Source: Fibrobacter sp. UWH4 (GTDB taxonomy: Bacteria; Fibrobacterota; Fibrobacteria; Fibrobacterales; Fibrobacteraceae). From it: a stretch of DNA of 64,000 nt. Positions within the stretch are counted from its first letter, which is position 1, and the number at the start of each line of letters is the position of its first letter. The notes beneath the pieces are model-generated. The model was given only the letters and a program-made list of their open reading frames with translations. It was not told the DNA's origin and made no database searches. Shown piece after piece: positions 8,247 through 17,183 of this stretch. A program made the position numbers and the translations under genes. The stretch is from NCBI RefSeq assembly GCF_900142475.1, contig NZ_FRAY01000004.1, positions 372,001 through 436,000 of the forward strand, in the 5' to 3' direction.

Positions 8247-9632
8247 ATGCTCGACGAATTGCACGAAGAATGCGGCGTCATCGGCATCTATAATGGCGAT
8301 ACCGTCGTAAGGAATATTACCATGGGGCTTTACGCCCTGCAGCACCGCGGTCAGGAAAGCGCCGGATTCGCAGTCACCGATGGGGAAAAGATCCGCGTCC
8401 GCAAATCCATGGGACTTGTATCGACCCTGCTCCGCGAACACAATATCGACGAATTCGACGGTTTTGCAGGCATCGGACACGTGCGTTACAGCACCACCGG
8501 AGCCTCCACGCTCGCCAACGCACAACCGATTCTCGTAAGTTGCAAATGGGGCCAGATTGCAGTCGCCCACAACGGCAACATCACGAACGCCGCCGAGCTC
8601 CGCGCCGAAATGGAAGCCGACGGACACATTTTCCAGACCACCTCCGATTCCGAAATCCTTCTACACGAAATAGCACGCACCCAGGCCGATGACCTGGGTG
8701 AAGCCATTAAGAAGGCTATTGCAAAATTTACCGGTAGTTTCTGCCTCGTCTTTATCAGCAAGGATTCCATGTACGTGGCCCGCGACGGCTTCGGTTTCCG
8801 CCCGCTATCGCTTGCCCGCATGGGCAAAGCCTGGTGCGTTGCCAGCGAAACATGTGCCTTCGACCTGCTCGGAGCAAACTACGTTCGCGACATCCAGCCC
8901 GGTGAATTTTTGACGATTACAAAGAACGGGCTCCATTCGGAACGCTTTACGCACAAGGACCGCCTCGCCCACTGCATTTTCGAATACATCTACTTCAGCC
9001 GCCCCGATTCCAAGATATTCGAGCAAAGTTGCGACAAGATCCGCCGCAAGATGGGCAAGCAACTTGCCAAGGAATGCCCCGTCGACGCCGACATCGTCAT
9101 CTCCGTTCCCGACAGCGCCACCACGGCGGCATTAGGTTATTCGCAGGCCAGCGGCATCCGCTTCGAAATCGGATTGCTCCGTAACCACTATGTGGGCCGC
9201 ACCTTCATCGACCCGACACAAAACGTTCGCGAGCAGAAGGTCAAGCTCAAGTTCAACCCCATCGAGGGCGTCCTCAAGAACAAGCGCGTCTGTGTCGTAG
9301 AAGATTCCATTGTACGCGGCACGACCCTCAAGATTCTTTCCAGGATGCTCCGTGACGCGGGCGCTCTCGAAGTGCATATCCGCATCGCATCGCCACCTGT
9401 CGCACACCCGTGCTTCTTCGGTATGGATTTTCCGAGCCAAGGCGAACTCGCCGCAAGCTCCATGACGCCCGACGAAATTGCCAAGATGCTCGGAGTCGAA
9501 AGCCTCGGCTACTTGAGCGTCGAAGGCATGAAGGAATGTACCGGCGAAGGCGAAAACTACTGCGCAGCCTGTTTCGACAACGACTACCCCGACTACATCG
9601 GCAACGATTCCAGCAAAACAAGGTGCGGGTAA
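8247..9632 (+). CDS. purF: Amidophosphoribosyltransferase (glutamine PRPP amidotransferase)
   Basis: First committed step of purine synthesis: PRPP plus glutamine gives phosphoribosylamine. It is the B. subtilis type. An 8-residue propeptide (MLDELHEE) precedes the catalytic Cys9, and the structural [4Fe-4S] ligands look conserved in CIFEYIYFSRPDS, HPCFFGMD and ENYCAACF. The PRPP loop is VCVVEDSIVRGTT (about 352-364). AGAGAGG lies just upstream of the ATG. A -10-like TATATTTG (8157-8164) suggests a leader of roughly 80 bases, containing a TTGC-ACCC/GGGT-GGCAA hairpin that could be regulatory. Confidence 0.97.
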   Translation: MLDELHEECGVIGIYNGDTVVRNITMGLYALQHRGQESAGFAVTDGEKIRVRKSMGLVSTLLREHNIDEFDGFAGIGHVRYSTTGASTLANAQPILVSCKWGQIAVAHNGNITNAAELRAEMEADGHIFQTTSDSEILLHEIARTQADDLGEAIKKAIAKFTGSFCLVFISKDSMYVARDGFGFRPLSLARMGKAWCVASETCAFDLLGANYVRDIQPGEFLTITKNGLHSERFTHKDRLAHCIFEYIYFSRPDSKIFEQSCDKIRRKMGKQLAKECPVDADIVISVPDSATTAALGYSQASGIRFEIGLLRNHYVGRTFIDPTQNVREQKVKLKFNPIEGVLKNKRVCVVEDSIVRGTTLKILSRMLRDAGALEVHIRIASPPVAHPCFFGMDFPSQGELAASSMTPDEIAKMLGVESLGYLSVEGMKECTGEGENYCAACFDNDYPDYIGNDSSKTRCG

Positions 9633-9654
9633 AAATTTACCATTACCAATAAAA

Positions 9655-9676
9655 GGCGAGAGCAAATGCTCTCGCC
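9655..9676. terminator. Bidirectional terminator between purF and the epimerase gene
   Basis: 9-bp stem GGCGAGAGC/GCTCTCGCC with loop AAAT. It is flanked by T-rich sequence in both directions and lies between two convergent genes. Confidence 0.85.
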
Positions 9677-9698
9677 CTCTTTACAAATTTTCGGTTCA

Positions 9699-10619
9699 TT
9701 AAACTTGGCTATACGTCCACTTGACGTGATCCATCATGAAATCATGCGCATCGAAGGCCAGTCCGAACTGGTCCTTGATTTTGCTGACATCGAAAAGCAT
9801 CGGTTCATCGCCCCAGCCCAGATCCGTTTCGACAATTTTCGACTTACAGCCGGGCTTCTGGGAAATCATCATTTCGGCGATTTCCTTCCAGCTCATCCAC
9901 ACTTCACCGAGACCGAGGAAAATCTCCTCATTCTTGTCGGATTCAAGCAAGCTCAGGTAAAGCTGCGCCTGCTGACTGGCATGGATAAACTGAGTACCGT
10001 CATTCTTGATGACATTGATATCCTTGTTTTCCTTGACGGCCTGAGCCATGGCAAAGAATCGGCGGTCCGGTTGGCTACAGCCATCGGGCCAGGCGGGATT
10101 ACCGAACGTGTACCCGGGGCGAATAATGTTGCGGGTCATCTTGACTTCGGGGAACTGCGTCCCGTAACCGTGCGTAAAGCCGAGGACAAAAGCTTCACCT
10201 GCGGCCTTGGTTGCACCATAAAGATCCATCGGCAGGTTGCTCGTGATTTCGCGCATCGTAGGACGCATACGGCCCATGGCAGCGGTGCTACTCGTGTAAA
10301 TAAACTTCTTGCAGCCGGCCTTTGCTGCATTTTCAAGAAGCATGACCGTCGCACGCGTATCGTTCATCATCATGGCACTCGGGGTATCGCCCCAGCCGAG
10401 CGCAATATGGATACAGGCGTCACAACCATGCAGGCCCTCGGCCATGGCATCGAAATCAGTCAGTGCACATTCTACAAAAGAAACATTGGGCATCGCCTTG
10501 AGCGTGGGCACCTTGTTCGGATGCCTCGTGGCAATAACCACCTCATGGCCTTTTTCCAGAATGGCCTTGACGACGTAGTGACCAATAAAACCTGTTCCAC
10601 CAGTAACGAATACACGCAT
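9699..10619 (-). CDS. NAD-dependent epimerase/dehydratase (extended SDR)
   Basis: Extended short-chain dehydrogenase of unknown substrate, usually a nucleotide sugar or related carbonyl compound. MRVFVTGGTGFIGHYV opens the protein with the GGxGxxG dinucleotide site. YTSSTAA (about 115) supplies the Ser, and LYGATKAAGEAF (about 145) the YxxxK pair. The start at 10619 (306 residues) is chosen because it has AGAGG at proper distance and begins exactly at the Rossmann strand; a longer frame to 10739 would run through the promoter. The specific sugar cannot be read from sequence. Confidence 0.9.
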   Translation of the reverse strand: MRVFVTGGTGFIGHYVVKAILEKGHEVVIATRHPNKVPTLKAMPNVSFVECALTDFDAMAEGLHGCDACIHIALGWGDTPSAMMMNDTRATVMLLENAAKAGCKKFIYTSSTAAMGRMRPTMREITSNLPMDLYGATKAAGEAFVLGFTHGYGTQFPEVKMTRNIIRPGYTFGNPAWPDGCSQPDRRFFAMAQAVKENKDINVIKNDGTQFIHASQQAQLYLSLLESDKNEEIFLGLGEVWMSWKEIAEMMISQKPGCKSKIVETDLGWGDEPMLFDVSKIKDQFGLAFDAHDFMMDHVKWTYSQV

Positions 10620-10637
10620 AACAACCTCTTTTTCCCT

Positions 10638-10666
10638 AAAATACAAACCTTTTAGGATCAAGGCAA
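10638..10666 (-). promoter_or_regulatory. Promoter of the epimerase gene
   Basis: Minus strand TTGCCT, 17 bp ending in TTTG, TATTTT. The predicted start is about 12 bases before the AGAGG ribosome binding site and the ATG. Confidence 0.75.
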
Positions 10667-10732
10667 CCCTTTTTTTGTGCAAGATTTCTAAACCCGCAAA
10701 GAAAAGGGCATACCTTATAAAACACGAACAAA

Positions 10733-10781
10733 CCGACACACTCAGTGTATCGGCCTATTCAAAAGTTTCGGCAACTTGCCG
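10733..10781 (-). terminator. Probable terminator of rpsT
   Basis: Two hairpins follow rpsT on the minus strand: TCGGCA/TGCCGA (10768-10782) and CCGATACAC/GTGTGTCGG (10733-10753). The second is followed by a T-rich stretch interrupted by G. Confidence 0.5.
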
Positions 10782-10792
10782 AGATTCGCTAA

Positions 10793-11053
10793 TTAAGCGA
10801 GGCTGTTGACGACCTTAGCGGCCTTAGCCTTGTAGTTAGCGGCGCGGTTGGCGCAGAAACCGGCACGACCCTTGGCGGCAGCCTTGTCAAGCATGCTGAA
10901 CAGAGCCGGCATAGCCTTGAGGGCTTCTTCCTTAGAGGTAGCAGTACGCACAGCCTTGAGAGCGGTACGGATAGCAGAACGAGTCGAACGGTTCATGGCG
11001 TTGGCCTTTTCAGCCTGACGCAGACGCTTTTTGCAAGATTTGTGTTGAGGCAC
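10793..11053 (-). CDS. rpsT: 30S ribosomal protein S20
   Basis: Small basic ribosomal protein that binds 16S rRNA. It begins VPQHKSCKKRLRQAEK, the S20 pattern, and ends with AANYKAKAAKVVNSLA. The GTG at 11053 gives 86 residues, the family's size, and has GGAG about 8 bases upstream. The longer frame to 11095 adds 14 residues foreign to S20. It is transcribed divergently from the aminotransferase gene. Confidence 0.95.
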   Translation of the reverse strand: MPQHKSCKKRLRQAEKANAMNRSTRSAIRTALKAVRTATSKEEALKAMPALFSMLDKAAAKGRAGFCANRAANYKAKAAKVVNSLA

Positions 11054-11096
11054 CTTATTATCTCCGGGTGAAAACCTACTTAAAAATGTTGGCACA

Positions 11097-11124
11097 AAGT
11101 TAGTAAATTATTCAAAGATTTCAA
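11097..11124 (-). promoter_or_regulatory. Promoter of rpsT
   Basis: Minus strand TTGAAA, 16 bp, TAACTT (TAACTTTG in full). It faces the divergent promoter of the aminotransferase gene. Confidence 0.6.
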
Positions 11125-11155
11125 GGGGTAGTCAAAAAATTCTAACTTTGGAGGC

Positions 11156-12274
11156 ATGATTCCCTTCGTAAACCTCACCGGACAGCGCGAAAAATACCGT
11201 TTTGAACTCGAAAAAGCCGAACAGGCGGTGCTGGACAGCGGATGTTTTATCGGAGGGCCGCAGGTCGAAGCCCTGGAAAACGAGCTTTCGGACTACCTGG
11301 GCGGGTGCCACGTCCAGACCTGCGCAAGCGGGACCGACGCCTTGACGATAGCCCTGATGGCACTCGGACTACAACCGGAAGACGAAGTCATCGTCCCCGA
11401 TTTCACCTTTATCGCCCCCGCCGAATGCGTCGCCTTTCTTGGAGCGACCCCGGTATTCGCCGATATTGACCGCGAAACCCTGCAAATTTCCCCCGAGAGC
11501 GTCCGTTCGCTGATCGGATCGAAAACCAGGGGTATCATCGCCGTTGACCTTTTCGGACAATGCGCCCCCTTCGAGGAATTAAGGGAAATCGCCAACGAGC
11601 ACGGGCTTTGGATTATAGAGGATGCCGCCCAGGCTTTCGGCGCCACCGTCCGTGAAGCAGGAAACGCCAGCAAAGCATGCACCTTCGGCGACATATCCAT
11701 CACAAGTTTCTACCCGAGCAAGCCCCTCGGCTGCTACGGGGACGGCGGGGCACTCTTCACCGCAAGCAAAGACCTCGCCGACAAGATGCGCATGATAGCG
11801 AACCACGGGTCTTCGGGTAGGTACTGCCACGAAATCATCGGGATTAACAGCCGATTGGACGCCCTGCAAGCATCCGTCCTCCGGGTGAAGCTTGGTCACC
11901 TAGCCGAGGAACTCCCCGTCAGGCAGCAAAACGCCCAGAATTACGACCATTTTTTCACGGAATACAACCGAACCGCCCCTGACGGACAAAAGATTCTGTT
12001 GCAGAAAATCGCCACGGGCAACACGAGCACTTACGCACAGTACACCGTGCTCGCCGAAGACCGTGATTCGTTCATTGGCAAGATGAAGCAAGCCGAAATC
12101 CCCTGCTGTATCCATTACCCCATGCCGCTGCACAAGCAGCCCTGCTTTTCGAAGGGGAACGAGCAACTCTGCCCAAATGCGGAATGGGCTTCGAAACACG
12201 TCGTGAGCCTCCCCGTCTGCGCCTTTACCGACGCCGCCGAAATTACAAACAAATTAAAGCTGATTTTTCGGTAA
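11156..12274 (+). CDS. DegT/DnrJ/EryC1 family sugar aminotransferase
   Basis: PLP-dependent aminotransferase acting on a nucleotide-linked keto sugar, as in surface glycan synthesis. CASGTDALTIAL (about 58-69) is the phosphate-binding block. IIEDAAQAFGA (about 152-162) holds the Asp that contacts the PLP nitrogen. SFYPSKPLGCYGDGGA (about 181-196) contains the Schiff-base lysine. The length of 372 is typical. The -10-like TAACTTTG (11143-11150) ends just before GGAGGCATG; with only one base between GGAGG and ATG the Shine-Dalgarno sequence is unusable, so a leaderless start is likely. The sugar is unknown. Confidence 0.9.
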   Translation: MIPFVNLTGQREKYRFELEKAEQAVLDSGCFIGGPQVEALENELSDYLGGCHVQTCASGTDALTIALMALGLQPEDEVIVPDFTFIAPAECVAFLGATPVFADIDRETLQISPESVRSLIGSKTRGIIAVDLFGQCAPFEELREIANEHGLWIIEDAAQAFGATVREAGNASKACTFGDISITSFYPSKPLGCYGDGGALFTASKDLADKMRMIANHGSSGRYCHEIIGINSRLDALQASVLRVKLGHLAEELPVRQQNAQNYDHFFTEYNRTAPDGQKILLQKIATGNTSTYAQYTVLAEDRDSFIGKMKQAEIPCCIHYPMPLHKQPCFSKGNEQLCPNAEWASKHVVSLPVCAFTDAAEITNKLKLIFR

Positions 12275-12361
12275 ACAGCCTCAATTCGCCTGCTATTTAG
12301 GGCGTGAATCGTTGTGGATTTACAATAGACAGCCCTATTATTTTCTAAATTGCGTGCCACT

Positions 12362-13681
12362 ATGAGTATTTCTATCCCTCAGTTGCCCAAGGGCACACGC
12401 GATTTTTACCCGGAAGCCGAGCGCATCCAGAACTACATTTTTGACACCTGGCGTAGCGTCGCCGAATCTTTTGCCTACGAAGAATACGAAGGCCCGATGT
12501 TTGAGCATCTGGAGCTTTATACGGGCAAGTCCGGCGAAGAAATCGTAAGCCAGCTTTACAACTTTAAAGACAAGGGCGACCGTGAAATCGCGCTCCGCCC
12601 CGAAATGACCCCGACGCTTGCTCGCCTCGTAATCCAGAAGGCCCGCGAACTCAAGAAGCCTTTCAAGTGGTTCAGCATGCCGCGCCTGTTCCGTTACGAA
12701 AAGGCACAGAAGGGCCGTCTCCGCGAATTCTTCCAGCTGAACATGGACATTATCGGTACCGAAAGCATTTACGCCGAAGCCGACCTGATGGCAGCCATCG
12801 CCACGATGCTCCGCAAGTTCGGCCTCAAGGACGGCGAATTTGCGATTGGCGTTTCTAGCCGCAAGCTCTTGGCCACCTACCTCGAAGAAATCGGCGCCCC
12901 GAATCCGGCGCTTGTTTACCCGGTGCTTGACCGCCGCTTGAAAATCGGGCCCGAAGCGTTTGCCAAGGCTCTGGCCGATGCTGGTCTCAGCGAAGACCAG
13001 GTGAAAAAGCTCGACGACTTCATGAGCTGCAAGAGCATCGAAGAAGTCAAGGCCAAGGTGCATAGCGAAAACGCGACTGCCGCCCTCGCCGAAATCGAAG
13101 ACCTGTTCGCAACGCTTACCGCTGCAGGCTACGGCGAATGCGTGAACCTGGACCTCAGCATTGTTCGCGGCCTCGCCTACTACACCGGCATCGTGTTCGA
13201 AGTGTTTGACAAGGGCAAATCCATGCGCGCCATCGCCGGCGGTGGCCGTTACGACAGCCTCACCGAAAAGCTCGGTGGCGAACGCATTCCGGGGGTGGGC
13301 TTCGGCATGGGCGACGTGGTACTCGCCGACTTGCTCGCCGAACACAAGTTGCTCCCGAGCCCGAAACAGAGTGTCGACTTCTACATTGCAAGTTTTACCA
13401 ACGACATGAAAAAGGTTTTCGAAACAGCCCAGGTGTTCCGCAACGCCGCAGGTAACACGAACGCCAAGCCGTTCTCGGTCGCACACCCGCTCGCCGCCAT
13501 GAAGATGGGTAAGCAGCTGGACCAGGCCAACTATCAAGGCGCCAAAATCGTCGTGTACGTAGACGGTTCCAAGGCCGCCGAAGGTGAATTCGAATACAAG
13601 GACATGCGCACCGGCGAAATGTTCGTCGGAAACGTAGACGCCATCGTAGAACGACTCAACACCGAGGTAAAGAAAGCCTAG
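12362..13681 (+). CDS. hisS: Histidyl-tRNA synthetase
   Basis: Class II synthetase charging tRNA-His. The N-terminal LPKGTRDFYP is the HisRS opening, RPEMTPTLAR is motif 2-adjacent, and RGLAYYTGIVFEVF (about 260-273) is the histidine-specific motif. GGGRYDSL and the C-terminal anticodon-binding domain complete 439 residues. The ATG at 12362 is preferred to an upstream TTG at 12350. The -10-like TAAATT (12346-12351) ends 10 bases before it, so the leader is very short. Confidence 0.96.
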   Translation: MSISIPQLPKGTRDFYPEAERIQNYIFDTWRSVAESFAYEEYEGPMFEHLELYTGKSGEEIVSQLYNFKDKGDREIALRPEMTPTLARLVIQKARELKKPFKWFSMPRLFRYEKAQKGRLREFFQLNMDIIGTESIYAEADLMAAIATMLRKFGLKDGEFAIGVSSRKLLATYLEEIGAPNPALVYPVLDRRLKIGPEAFAKALADAGLSEDQVKKLDDFMSCKSIEEVKAKVHSENATAALAEIEDLFATLTAAGYGECVNLDLSIVRGLAYYTGIVFEVFDKGKSMRAIAGGGRYDSLTEKLGGERIPGVGFGMGDVVLADLLAEHKLLPSPKQSVDFYIASFTNDMKKVFETAQVFRNAAGNTNAKPFSVAHPLAAMKMGKQLDQANYQGAKIVVYVDGSKAAEGEFEYKDMRTGEMFVGNVDAIVERLNTEVKKA

Positions 13682-13683
13682 CC

Positions 13684-13772
13684 AATTCAGAATTCAGAGT
13701 TCGGAATTAAGAAATTAGGCGGCGCTGCCAAGATTGTATTAATTCAGAATTCCGAAATTCGAATTCATAATT
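13684..13772. repeat. Heptamer repeat, family B (AATTCRG type), two facing arms
   Basis: Left arm AATTCAG-AATTCAG-AGTTCGG-AATTAAG. The core includes the GGCGGCGCTGCC palindrome-like stretch. The right arm in inverted sense is AATTCAGAATTCCGAAATTCG-AATTCATAATT. It occupies the whole hisS-SGNH gap. Confidence 0.8.
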
Positions 13773-13777
13773 ATACC

Positions 13778-15361
13778 ATGATGTCCCCTTTAAAAGTTCT
13801 CTTATCCATCATCAGCCTGTTCGCCGTGCTGGGGCTAATCGCCCTAATTTACCCCGACGGCGGCATCCATGTCGGAGATTACACGCTCCGTTACCCGAAG
13901 CTCACCGAAATCTTCGAGAAACAGAACTCCGCTATGGGGGATTCGCTTGCGGATTCTTCGGCGGCGGACCCCGAAGATGCCATTCGAGAAATGATGGAAG
14001 CGACCAAACGGAAGGAATTTGCAGCCTTCAGCGACTCGCTCAAATTCTACGAGGACTTTTTTAGAAAGGGCAAAACCCGTTTCGACTTGCCGAACAACGA
14101 TCCGACTTGGTTTGACCGTTTCTTCTTGCACCTGGAACTGGCGAGCCTCGATTCGAACGTGGTCCACATCGTGCACTACGGCGACTCGCAGCTCGAAGAA
14201 GACCGCATTTCGGCGACCATCCGCGAAGACTTGCAGGACGAGTTCGGCGGTGCAGGCCCCGGCATGATGCCGCCGATTATGACCGTACCCTCGATGACGA
14301 CGAGCCACTCCAATTCCGGAGCCCTTTCGCGTTACATCCTGTTCGGCCCCAAGGAAGAAGAAGCGGACCACAGCCGCTACGGACCGCTAGCCCAGTTCGC
14401 GAAACTCGAAGGCGAAGCCGCGATTACAATTCAGAAGCGCAAGGAACGCAAGAACGCGTTCAGCCACGTAGGCGGCTACAGCACCGTCAAGATTCTGATG
14501 AACAAGGGCGCGCACCTCAAGGCGAAGCTCAACGTGAACCAGACTTTTGTGGAAGTCGTCGGTGAAGATGCCGAAGGCAACCCGAAAGAAAAGCGCACGA
14601 CCAAGGTGGTCGACGCAGGCGAGCCCACCGTCGAGACCTACAACAAGCTGAAGGTCTACACCTGGAAACTCAAGGACACAACCTCGATTGCCAAGATGTA
14701 CCTTTCCGGTAACGCCGAAATCTACGCCATTGCGGCAGACGGCGCCTACGGCGTCGCCGTTGACAACGTCGCCATGCGCGGATCTTCGGGTACAATTTTC
14801 CACCGCATTGACTCGGATCTTCTTGCGGAATCTTACAAGGCGATGAACGCCCGCCTGATTATCATGGAATACGGCGGCAACCTCGTTCCGGGCACGAATT
14901 CCGGCAACATCGAATGGACCAAGAAAATCATCACCCGCCAGATTCAGGCAATCCAAAAGGCGAACCCCGATGCAGACATTCTTTTCATCGGCCCTGCCGA
15001 CATGGCACGCCAAAAAGACGGGCAATGGCAAACTTACGCCGGACTCAACATGACCATCAAGGCTCTCCGCGAAGTGGCCCTTGATAATGGCGCCGCCTAC
15101 TGGGACATGCACCGCGTCATGGGTGGAAACGGATCGATGATCAAATGGGTCAACAAGGAACCCGCGCTCGGTTTCACGGACCACATCCACTTTACCCGCA
15201 GGGGTGCGGCCTACATGGGAGACCTTTTCTGCGCAGCACTCCGCATGCACTACGACTACTTCAAGTTCCGCGATCGCCATCACATCAGCGACGAAAAGCT
15301 GAAGGACATCCACGAGTGGAAAAAAAGCGAAAAGGATAGCGCAAAGGAGAATAGCAAGTGA
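13778..15361 (+). CDS. Membrane-anchored SGNH/GDSL-type protein of the O-acylation cluster (first)
   Basis: A 527-residue protein with one N-terminal membrane segment (residues 3-25). HYGDSQLEEDR (about 129-139) is the GDS nucleophile block. ILFIGPADM (about 405) and FTDHIHFTRRGAAYMGDLF (about 466-484) supply the later SGNH blocks, the last with a DxxH pair. Such proteins partner an MBOAT membrane acyltransferase to acetylate exported polysaccharide. The next SGNH gene overlaps it by 4 bases and the MBOAT gene follows, so they form one functional unit. Confidence 0.8.
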   Translation: MMSPLKVLLSIISLFAVLGLIALIYPDGGIHVGDYTLRYPKLTEIFEKQNSAMGDSLADSSAADPEDAIREMMEATKRKEFAAFSDSLKFYEDFFRKGKTRFDLPNNDPTWFDRFFLHLELASLDSNVVHIVHYGDSQLEEDRISATIREDLQDEFGGAGPGMMPPIMTVPSMTTSHSNSGALSRYILFGPKEEEADHSRYGPLAQFAKLEGEAAITIQKRKERKNAFSHVGGYSTVKILMNKGAHLKAKLNVNQTFVEVVGEDAEGNPKEKRTTKVVDAGEPTVETYNKLKVYTWKLKDTTSIAKMYLSGNAEIYAIAADGAYGVAVDNVAMRGSSGTIFHRIDSDLLAESYKAMNARLIIMEYGGNLVPGTNSGNIEWTKKIITRQIQAIQKANPDADILFIGPADMARQKDGQWQTYAGLNMTIKALREVALDNGAAYWDMHRVMGGNGSMIKWVNKEPALGFTDHIHFTRRGAAYMGDLFCAALRMHYDYFKFRDRHHISDEKLKDIHEWKKSEKDSAKENSK

Positions 15362-17091
15362 AGCGTCTCTTCCTTCTTGTGATATTCATCGCATTGGTCG
15401 CCACGAACGCCCTCGCAGGCGAGACAAAGCAACCAACCGCGCCGGGAGCATATTCCATTGACCTGTCGCGCTACGACTTTATCGATTCTTCGCTGAACGT
15501 AATCCAGTTCCCCAAGGGGAACGCCGCGTTCACACCGTTTTTCAATAAGCTGGACACGCTTGTATTCGAAAATAAGGGGCAAGTCCGCATCTTGCATATC
15601 GGCGGTTCGCACCTGCAGGCGGACGTGATTTCCGGACGCATCCGCGAGCACTTTATCAAGGAATATCCGGGAGCATCCGCCGGTCGCGGTTTCGTTTTTC
15701 CCTACTCCGCGGCACGCACCAACACGCCCGCCAGCTACGCCAGTTACTATAAAGGCATCTGGGACATGAACAAGAACGTGCAACGCGAAATCAAGAAGCC
15801 GCTCGGACTTCTCGGCATCGCTGTCAGCACCTCCGACCCGCGCGCCGAAATTTCGATTCTTCTGGACAAGTACAATTCGACACCGCTCTGGGGCGAAACC
15901 AAGTTCCGCCTGTTCGGCTATAGCGACAACAACGATGTCATTCCCGTGCTGCGGGTCGATTCAACCGATATCTACGGCACGCTGGATACCACAAGTCAAA
16001 GTTACGTGTTCACCTCCCCACGGCCGATTGATTCCATACAAATTGCATTTCGCTGGATGGATTCTTTACAGCAGGCGACTGTTGCGCAGTTTATTACCGA
16101 CTCCCTGTTGCAGGATTCCATCGCCCGCGCCGTCGAGGATTCGCTAAAAAAAGCAAATGGAGACACACTTGCAAACGACAAACATGGTTCGGCAGGCTCG
16201 CCGACCTCAAAAATCGAAACCGATGCTCCCGCCAAGATTCCGAACAACGTAGCGATTCCTCAACCTGACGTTGCCCGCGACTCCATGTTCCAGGGAGAAT
16301 GCGACGTTCTTGACACCGCCTGCCTCGCTCGCGAAGAAGCGAAGAACAAGGCTGCAAGCAACAGTTCCCGCAGCTGTGCCAACATGGCGAAGAAGCCCTC
16401 CGTCAACTACGCCGAAGGCGAACTTGATTCCACGAACATCGCCGAAGAGCACTGCATCGCCGACACCGTCGCCGTTCCCGATTCTGTGAAAAAGAACGCC
16501 CGTCCGCGTTTCACGCTCACCGGCATTCTCACCGAAACCGACGCCCCCGGCATCACCTATACGGGCGTAGGAATCAACGGAGCCAAGGTTCATGACTATT
16601 TCGAAGAAGTCTGTCCGCTGTTCGAAAAGCAGCTCGCCTACTACAAGCCCGACCTCGTCATTTTCGCCATCGGCATCAACGACGCCAACGTGCAGCACTT
16701 TAACGACAAGCAGTTCAAGGACGATTATGATAAGCTGATAGCCCGCATCAAGAACGTGAACCCGAACGCAGCGATTATCTTCGAGACCAACAACGACATG
16801 TACCGCAAAGTCAAGAAGAAACGCTACGTGCAGCACCCCAATGGCGACATCGCCCGCAAGGCGTTCTTTGCACTCGCCGAAAAGCACCAGGCCGGCGTCT
16901 GGGACAAGTTCAGCATCATGGGCGGCCTCGGTTCCATGGCCAAGTGGGAAAAGGCGGACCTCGCCAAGGCCGACAAGGTTCATTTCAAACTTTCGGGCTA
17001 CAACCTGCTCGGCGACCTGTTCTACAAGGCTATCATCAACAGCTATCAGGAACACATCGCGAATTTGCCCGCACAAACGAGGAGCGAATAA
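15358..17091 (+). CDS. Secreted SGNH-type protein of the O-acylation cluster (second)
   Basis: A 577-residue protein with a clear signal peptide (MKRLFLLVIFIALVATNALA). ILHIGGSHLQAD (about 80-91) replaces GDS with GGS but keeps the serine. FAIGINDANV (about 435) is the Asn block, and DKVHFKLSGYNLLGDLF (about 539-555) ends it with DxxH. A low-complexity Ala/Asp/Ser region (about 255-390) is inserted between blocks; it is Cys-containing and unlike the first protein. The GTG start overlaps the previous stop (GTGA) and has AAGGAG upstream, which indicates translational coupling. The two proteins look like diverged paralogues. Confidence 0.8.
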   Translation: MKRLFLLVIFIALVATNALAGETKQPTAPGAYSIDLSRYDFIDSSLNVIQFPKGNAAFTPFFNKLDTLVFENKGQVRILHIGGSHLQADVISGRIREHFIKEYPGASAGRGFVFPYSAARTNTPASYASYYKGIWDMNKNVQREIKKPLGLLGIAVSTSDPRAEISILLDKYNSTPLWGETKFRLFGYSDNNDVIPVLRVDSTDIYGTLDTTSQSYVFTSPRPIDSIQIAFRWMDSLQQATVAQFITDSLLQDSIARAVEDSLKKANGDTLANDKHGSAGSPTSKIETDAPAKIPNNVAIPQPDVARDSMFQGECDVLDTACLAREEAKNKAASNSSRSCANMAKKPSVNYAEGELDSTNIAEEHCIADTVAVPDSVKKNARPRFTLTGILTETDAPGITYTGVGINGAKVHDYFEEVCPLFEKQLAYYKPDLVIFAIGINDANVQHFNDKQFKDDYDKLIARIKNVNPNAAIIFETNNDMYRKVKKKRYVQHPNGDIARKAFFALAEKHQAGVWDKFSIMGGLGSMAKWEKADLAKADKVHFKLSGYNLLGDLFYKAIINSYQEHIANLPAQTRSE

Positions 17092-17094
17092 AAA

Positions 17095-17170
17095 GGAACT
17101 TAGAACTTAGACCGCTTCGCTCTTAGAGCTTAGACAAAAGATAGTACTAAGTTCTAAGATCTAAGCTCTG
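17095..17170. repeat. Heptamer repeat, family C, two facing arms with a REP-like core
   Basis: Left arm GAACTTA-GAACTTA-GACC, core CGCTTCGCTCTTAGAGCTTAGAC, right arm CTAAGTT-CTAAGAT-CTAAGCT. It lies between the second SGNH gene and the MBOAT gene. The TTCGCTC core resembles the inserts in the tRNA-Pro relic. Confidence 0.75.
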
Positions 17171-17183
17171 CCAACTAATTCAT

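Noticed and set aside
12350-12361. TTG start for hisS
   Set aside because: It overlaps the -10-like hexamer. The ATG at 12362 matches the family N-terminus.
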